A model generated the notes under the pieces. It searched no databases and was not told the DNA's origin. It worked only from the letters and a program-made list of their open reading frames with translations. 64,000 nt of DNA, taken from positions 938,001-1,002,000 of the forward strand of contig NC_019904.1 of NCBI RefSeq assembly GCF_000325705.1, written 5' to 3'. Source of the stretch: Echinicola vietnamensis DSM 17526 (GTDB taxonomy: Bacteria; Bacteroidota; Bacteroidia; Cytophagales; Cyclobacteriaceae). Both the position numbers and the translations under genes were made by a program. Below are positions 60,812 through 64,000 of this stretch, in pieces; position 1 is the stretch's first letter, and the number at the start of each line of letters is the position of its first letter.

Positions 60812-61375
60812 ATGAGTACCAATAAAAAATTAGACAACGAAGCGTCCGAGGAGCTATTGGCCACTTTGAAGGGCCGTTTTGAGCAGTATCCACAGCGGCA
60901 CCAAGGGCTGCAATGGGCAGCCATCGAGGATAAACTTTTAGCGCACCCTTCTCGCCTTTGGTCCATCGACCAAATGGAAGCCACCGGTGGGGAGCCGGAT
61001 GTCATTGGCCTGGATAAAGCTACGGACCAATACATTTTTTGTGATTGTGCTGCAGAAAGCCCCAAAGGGCGAAGGAGTATTTGCTACGATCATGACGCGC
61101 GAATAGGGCGTAAAAAGTACCCTCCACAAGACAGTGCAGTGGAAATGGCCGCGATGATGGGCATCGATCTTTTGAATGAAGAACAGTACCGTTTGCTTCA
61201 AACACTGGGGGAGTTTGACCTTAAAACCTCCAGCTGGATCCATACACCTGCAGCCATCCGCAAACTGGGCGGAGCGTTGTTTTGTGATCGGCGATATGAC
61301 ACCGTTTTTCTTTACCATAATGGCGCGGACTCCTATTATGGAGCCCGTGGGTTCAGGGGAACGGTAAGGGTTTAG
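60812..61375 (+). CDS. DUF4256 domain protein
   Basis: The 187-residue protein matches DUF4256, a small soluble family of unknown function: LLATLKGRFEQYPQRHQGLQWAAIEDKLL, MEATGGEPDVIGLDKATDQY, SPKGRRSICYDHDARIGRKK, GFDLKTSSWIHTPAAIRKLGG-like and the C-terminal YHNGADSYYGARGFRG. Conserved Cys, His and Asp residues suggest an enzyme, but none is assigned. It converges on the ResB-CcsA gene, whose stop is directly adjacent. Confidence 0.88.
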   Translation: MSTNKKLDNEASEELLATLKGRFEQYPQRHQGLQWAAIEDKLLAHPSRLWSIDQMEATGGEPDVIGLDKATDQYIFCDCAAESPKGRRSICYDHDARIGRKKYPPQDSAVEMAAMMGIDLLNEEQYRLLQTLGEFDLKTSSWIHTPAAIRKLGGALFCDRRYDTVFLYHNGADSYYGARGFRGTVRV

Positions 61376-64000
61376 CTAAACCCTCAAATAGGCTTTGATG
61401 TCAGAGGGAAATTTGCGGTAACGATATATCGCCCCGATGGAAATGGCCAACAAAATGGCCACACACCAGTACACCCAAGTGGGGATAGGCACGGGGTCGC
61501 CTTTGGCATAAGAATGCAGGCCCGAGAGGTAATAGTTTACGCCAAAAGAGGTCATGATGATGGAAGCAAACGCCCAAAGGCTGGCCAATTGGTACACCAT
61601 GAAGTTTTTCAGCCCAGGCACCAACCGAAGGTGGAGAACACAAGCATATACCAAAATCGAAATCAACGCCCATGTCTCCTTAGGGTCCCATGCCCAGTAG
61701 CGTCCCCAGCTTTCATTGGCCCATACACCGCCCAGAAAAGTCCCAATGGCCAAAAGGAATAGGCCTATGGTAATCGCCAATTCATTTACAATGGACAGCT
61801 CCAACAGGCTCTTCCACCATTTGACCAGTGGATGCTTAGGGGTAAAGAGCAAAAGGATCATCGTCAGCAGGGCCATCACAGCCGCCAGTGCCAATGGCGC
61901 ATAACTACTGACAATAATGGCCACGTGGATCTTCAGCCAATAAGAATGAAGCACAGGCATGAGGTTCGTGATCTCCGGATTGAGCCACTCCAAAAATGCC
62001 ACGAACAACAGCGTACCAGAGAACAGTAAGCCTAGGGGAACGGTAAACCTGGATTTTCTGGAAAAAATCAGCCCAAAAAACAAGACGCCCCAACCCACAA
62101 AGACCAACATCTCAAATCCATCACTCCACGGTGGATGCAGGGCAATGTACCACCGAAGGCCAAGGTGAAAGGTAAAGACAAGCATCCCCAGCGCACTCAA
62201 TACCATGCCAATGTTCCAGAAGCGCTGCAGCCATTTATCCTCCCTAAAGGTGCCCCATATCGCCAGCACCAACATCAACAGGCCTAACAGCCAAAAGATG
62301 CCAAAAAGGCGATTGCCCAAGCTCAGTTTATTGTATAACAGCTCCGCTTCAATGCGGTCTTCTGAAGGATAAACAGGTGCACCTGCCTTTTGCTGGTACA
62401 GGGAAATATAGTCCAGAGAGGCCGTGGCGTTGTCCCATTGCCCCGTTTCCAGCCCTTCCTGCAGCCCTTGCAGGTAAATACCTGTGATATGCTGGACAAA
62501 TTTCATGTCCTCCTCGGGGAAGTTTTGGCGGTAATTTTCACGGGTAAACCACGTATGGTTTTCATCCAGCCGGTTTGGAAAGAGCTTCAAGAAGTCTCCT
62601 GTAAGCAAGCCAAAGAAAATATTGAACCGCTCATCTACCTTTAGGAGTTCATTGTCAGCTTCATTCCGCTCCGAAGGTTTGAGCAAGTGCACTTTTTCCA
62701 CTTGCTGTTGGAGCTTGTATTGGCCTTCTGCGTCGAGAAAATCCAAAAAACTCACCTTTCCGGTAGGGGAAAGCCCGAGCCACTCGTAAATCATTTGCCC
62801 TTTTTCGGCGTCGATCTTAATCAACGGCAAACTTCCCATCATCTCCGGATACATCTGCACTGCCAGCAATAACTGTTCGGGGTTTAGGGTCACCTCACTG
62901 CCCTCCAAGGAAACAGTGGTTTTACCGGAAAGCTTTCGGACGATCTCATTGGCCAGGGTATTGAGCGGCTTCATGCGCCCATCCAGATCTTGGACGACCA
63001 ACATCCCATATTGCTCCGCTTGGCCTTCCGGAACCACCCATTCGGCCTGCTGATCCATGGTTTGTCCCTGCCCTAAAGCAGGCAAGCACATCAAGCCCAG
63101 CAATACCGTTTGGGCCTTTATCTTTTTGAGGTGTTGGTTTAGCTGCCGGAAACGGCTGTTGTAAGTGAATAGCGTGAAAAACATGCCAAGTCCCAGTAAA
63201 AAATACCCGACATACGTCAACGTACTTCCCAACCTGTCCTGATTGATAGAGAGGACAGTACCTTGCTCATCCATATCATAGGAGGCCTGATAAAACCGGT
63301 AGCCACCATGATCCAGCACATTGTTCATGTAAATCCGGTAATCAAAAGAAGAGGTAGCATCCTCCACCACCAGATTACTGGCATAGCTGGAGGGACTCTG
63401 GCTGCCGGGGTACCGCTGCATTTCAAAATCTTTCAAGTAAAGCGAAAAGGGCAATGTATGGGCTTTGGGACCGTAAGTATATTCATATTGGGTGTCCTGG
63501 TAGCGGAAACGCCTCCATTCAGGCGCAAGCTTCACGATCGAGACATATTGCCGGTCGATGACTTGGCCATCATGATCCAAGACTTCCATAAGCACCGCAT
63601 CGGGAAGCTGCTCGGCCAGTTTGGGATCTTGCACCTCCTCATAGGTCAATTGACTGTTTTCATGGATCCCCTTGATGACAAAGGCTCCATTCTCCCATTG
63701 GTAAAGGCTTCGCAATTTTAGGGGTTTTACATCCCCTGAATGCAGCACGCCAAGTTGTTGATTGCTCATTTGCATCACTTGTAGGTGAACATCACTGGCA
63801 ATCATCCAGGTGGAATCCGTTTTATAAATCTTTATGGGCGAAGCACTCTCCTCATCTGTAGCCAGCTGCAGATCGTTCATCGCCAGGTTTTTACCGATGG
63901 GCAATATCATGTCCTCGCGACCACTTCCCATGGTCACAGCCATGTCCAGATAATCCTGCTCACCGGGCATAAATTCCGGCTTGGCATGGGGGATGTAGCG
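61376..64000 (-). CDS. Cytochrome c biogenesis protein, fused ResB-CcsA (truncated by window edge)
   Basis: The 874 visible residues come from a larger System II cytochrome c synthase that exports haem and attaches it to c-type cytochromes. The visible N-terminal half is the ResB periplasmic part (LPFSLYLKDFEMQRYPGSQSPSSYAS ... DHGGYRFYQASYDMDEQGT) with a helix (LTYVGYFLLGLGMFFTLFTY). The middle (about 305-545) is a soluble insert. The C-terminal half is CcsA (about 555-870) with the haem-handling WGRYWAWDPKETWALISI motif and conserved His residues in helices (LHSYWLKIHVAIIV, LHLRLVPG). The frame runs through the right edge, so the start is outside. Fusion of ResB and CcsA is common in Bacteroidota. 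Confidence 0.93.
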   Translation of the reverse strand, partial: RYIPHAKPEFMPGEQDYLDMAVTMGSGREDMILPIGKNLAMNDLQLATDEESASPIKIYKTDSTWMIASDVHLQVMQMSNQQLGVLHSGDVKPLKLRSLYQWENGAFVIKGIHENSQLTYEEVQDPKLAEQLPDAVLMEVLDHDGQVIDRQYVSIVKLAPEWRRFRYQDTQYEYTYGPKAHTLPFSLYLKDFEMQRYPGSQSPSSYASNLVVEDATSSFDYRIYMNNVLDHGGYRFYQASYDMDEQGTVLSINQDRLGSTLTYVGYFLLGLGMFFTLFTYNSRFRQLNQHLKKIKAQTVLLGLMCLPALGQGQTMDQQAEWVVPEGQAEQYGMLVVQDLDGRMKPLNTLANEIVRKLSGKTTVSLEGSEVTLNPEQLLLAVQMYPEMMGSLPLIKIDAEKGQMIYEWLGLSPTGKVSFLDFLDAEGQYKLQQQVEKVHLLKPSERNEADNELLKVDERFNIFFGLLTGDFLKLFPNRLDENHTWFTRENYRQNFPEEDMKFVQHITGIYLQGLQEGLETGQWDNATASLDYISLYQQKAGAPVYPSEDRIEAELLYNKLSLGNRLFGIFWLLGLLMLVLAIWGTFREDKWLQRFWNIGMVLSALGMLVFTFHLGLRWYIALHPPWSDGFEMLVFVGWGVLFFGLIFSRKSRFTVPLGLLFSGTLLFVAFLEWLNPEITNLMPVLHSYWLKIHVAIIVSSYAPLALAAVMALLTMILLLFTPKHPLVKWWKSLLELSIVNELAITIGLFLLAIGTFLGGVWANESWGRYWAWDPKETWALISILVYACVLHLRLVPGLKNFMVYQLASLWAFASIIMTSFGVNYYLSGLHSYAKGDPVPIPTWVYWCVAILLAISIGAIYRYRKFPSDIKAYLRV

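Overview
The window is a chromosomal segment of a Bacteroidota bacterium, most likely order Cytophagales, family Cyclobacteriaceae (Echinicola-like). That placement is an inference from gene content and style, not from an alignment. The signs are: TonB-dependent receptors with an N-terminal carboxypeptidase-regulatory-like domain, several lipoproteins with short lipoboxes, DUF4919, a fused ResB-CcsA cytochrome c assembly protein, the rpsU-xerC-hpf order, the coaX/OMP/TPR/lptC/CorC/PpiD cluster, TAnnTTTG promoter elements, and almost no Shine-Dalgarno (SD) sequences except a very strong one before rpsU.

Layout. 0-1.1 kb: tail of an SMR-type efflux protein, a GNAT acetyltransferase pseudogene with two in-frame stops, and an intact PaiA-like GNAT. 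1.1-2.3 kb: non-coding, with an orphan terminator-like hairpin and a dispersed repeat. 2.3-6.0 kb: a 7TM/PAS signalling protein that stops after its histidine-bearing helix, then queG and ruvB. 6.2-7.7 kb: rpsU, xerC, hpf. 7.8-11.5 kb: PAP2 phosphatase, GT39-like glycosyltransferase, a small membrane protein, a DUF4919 protein. 11.6-16 kb: a siderophore-type receptor, a PepSY membrane protein and a small membrane protein (iron uptake). 16.5-20.5 kb: an ECF sigma factor and a large Oar-like receptor. 21-28.7 kb: YhhN protein, aspS, an M23 peptidase, gpmI and a lipoprotein, separated by repeat-rich spacers.

29-35.2 kb: an AsmA-like protein, a Rossmann-fold protein, then suhB-like, rsmI, pterin dehydratase and DUF493. 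35.2-43 kb: a minus-strand cluster read as coaX, outer-membrane barrel, TPR protein, lptC, small membrane protein, CorC/GldE-like protein and PpiD-like chaperone. This is a cell-envelope module, with anmK divergent from it. 44.6-47.6 kb: a Glu/Leu-type dehydrogenase and NhaD. 47.6-48.9 kb: a repeat island with no credible gene. 49-53.7 kb: an ECF sigma factor with an overlapping 78-aa partner, a SIMPL-like lipoprotein and uvrA. 53.9-64 kb: a YCF48-like lipoprotein, a HisA-like barrel lacking the usual catalytic Asp, an AONS-like PLP enzyme, a dipeptide epimerase, an M14 carboxypeptidase lipoprotein, YdeI-like and DUF4256 proteins, and a ResB-CcsA protein running off the right edge.

Most of the window is housekeeping and envelope biology. 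The most unusual items are the HisA-like protein with Trp where the family has its catalytic Asp, the exceptional rpsU ribosome-binding site, the kinase-like protein without an ATPase domain, and several families of short repeats shared between distant intergenic regions. I saw no CRISPR array, rRNA, tRNA, prophage or intact insertion sequence.
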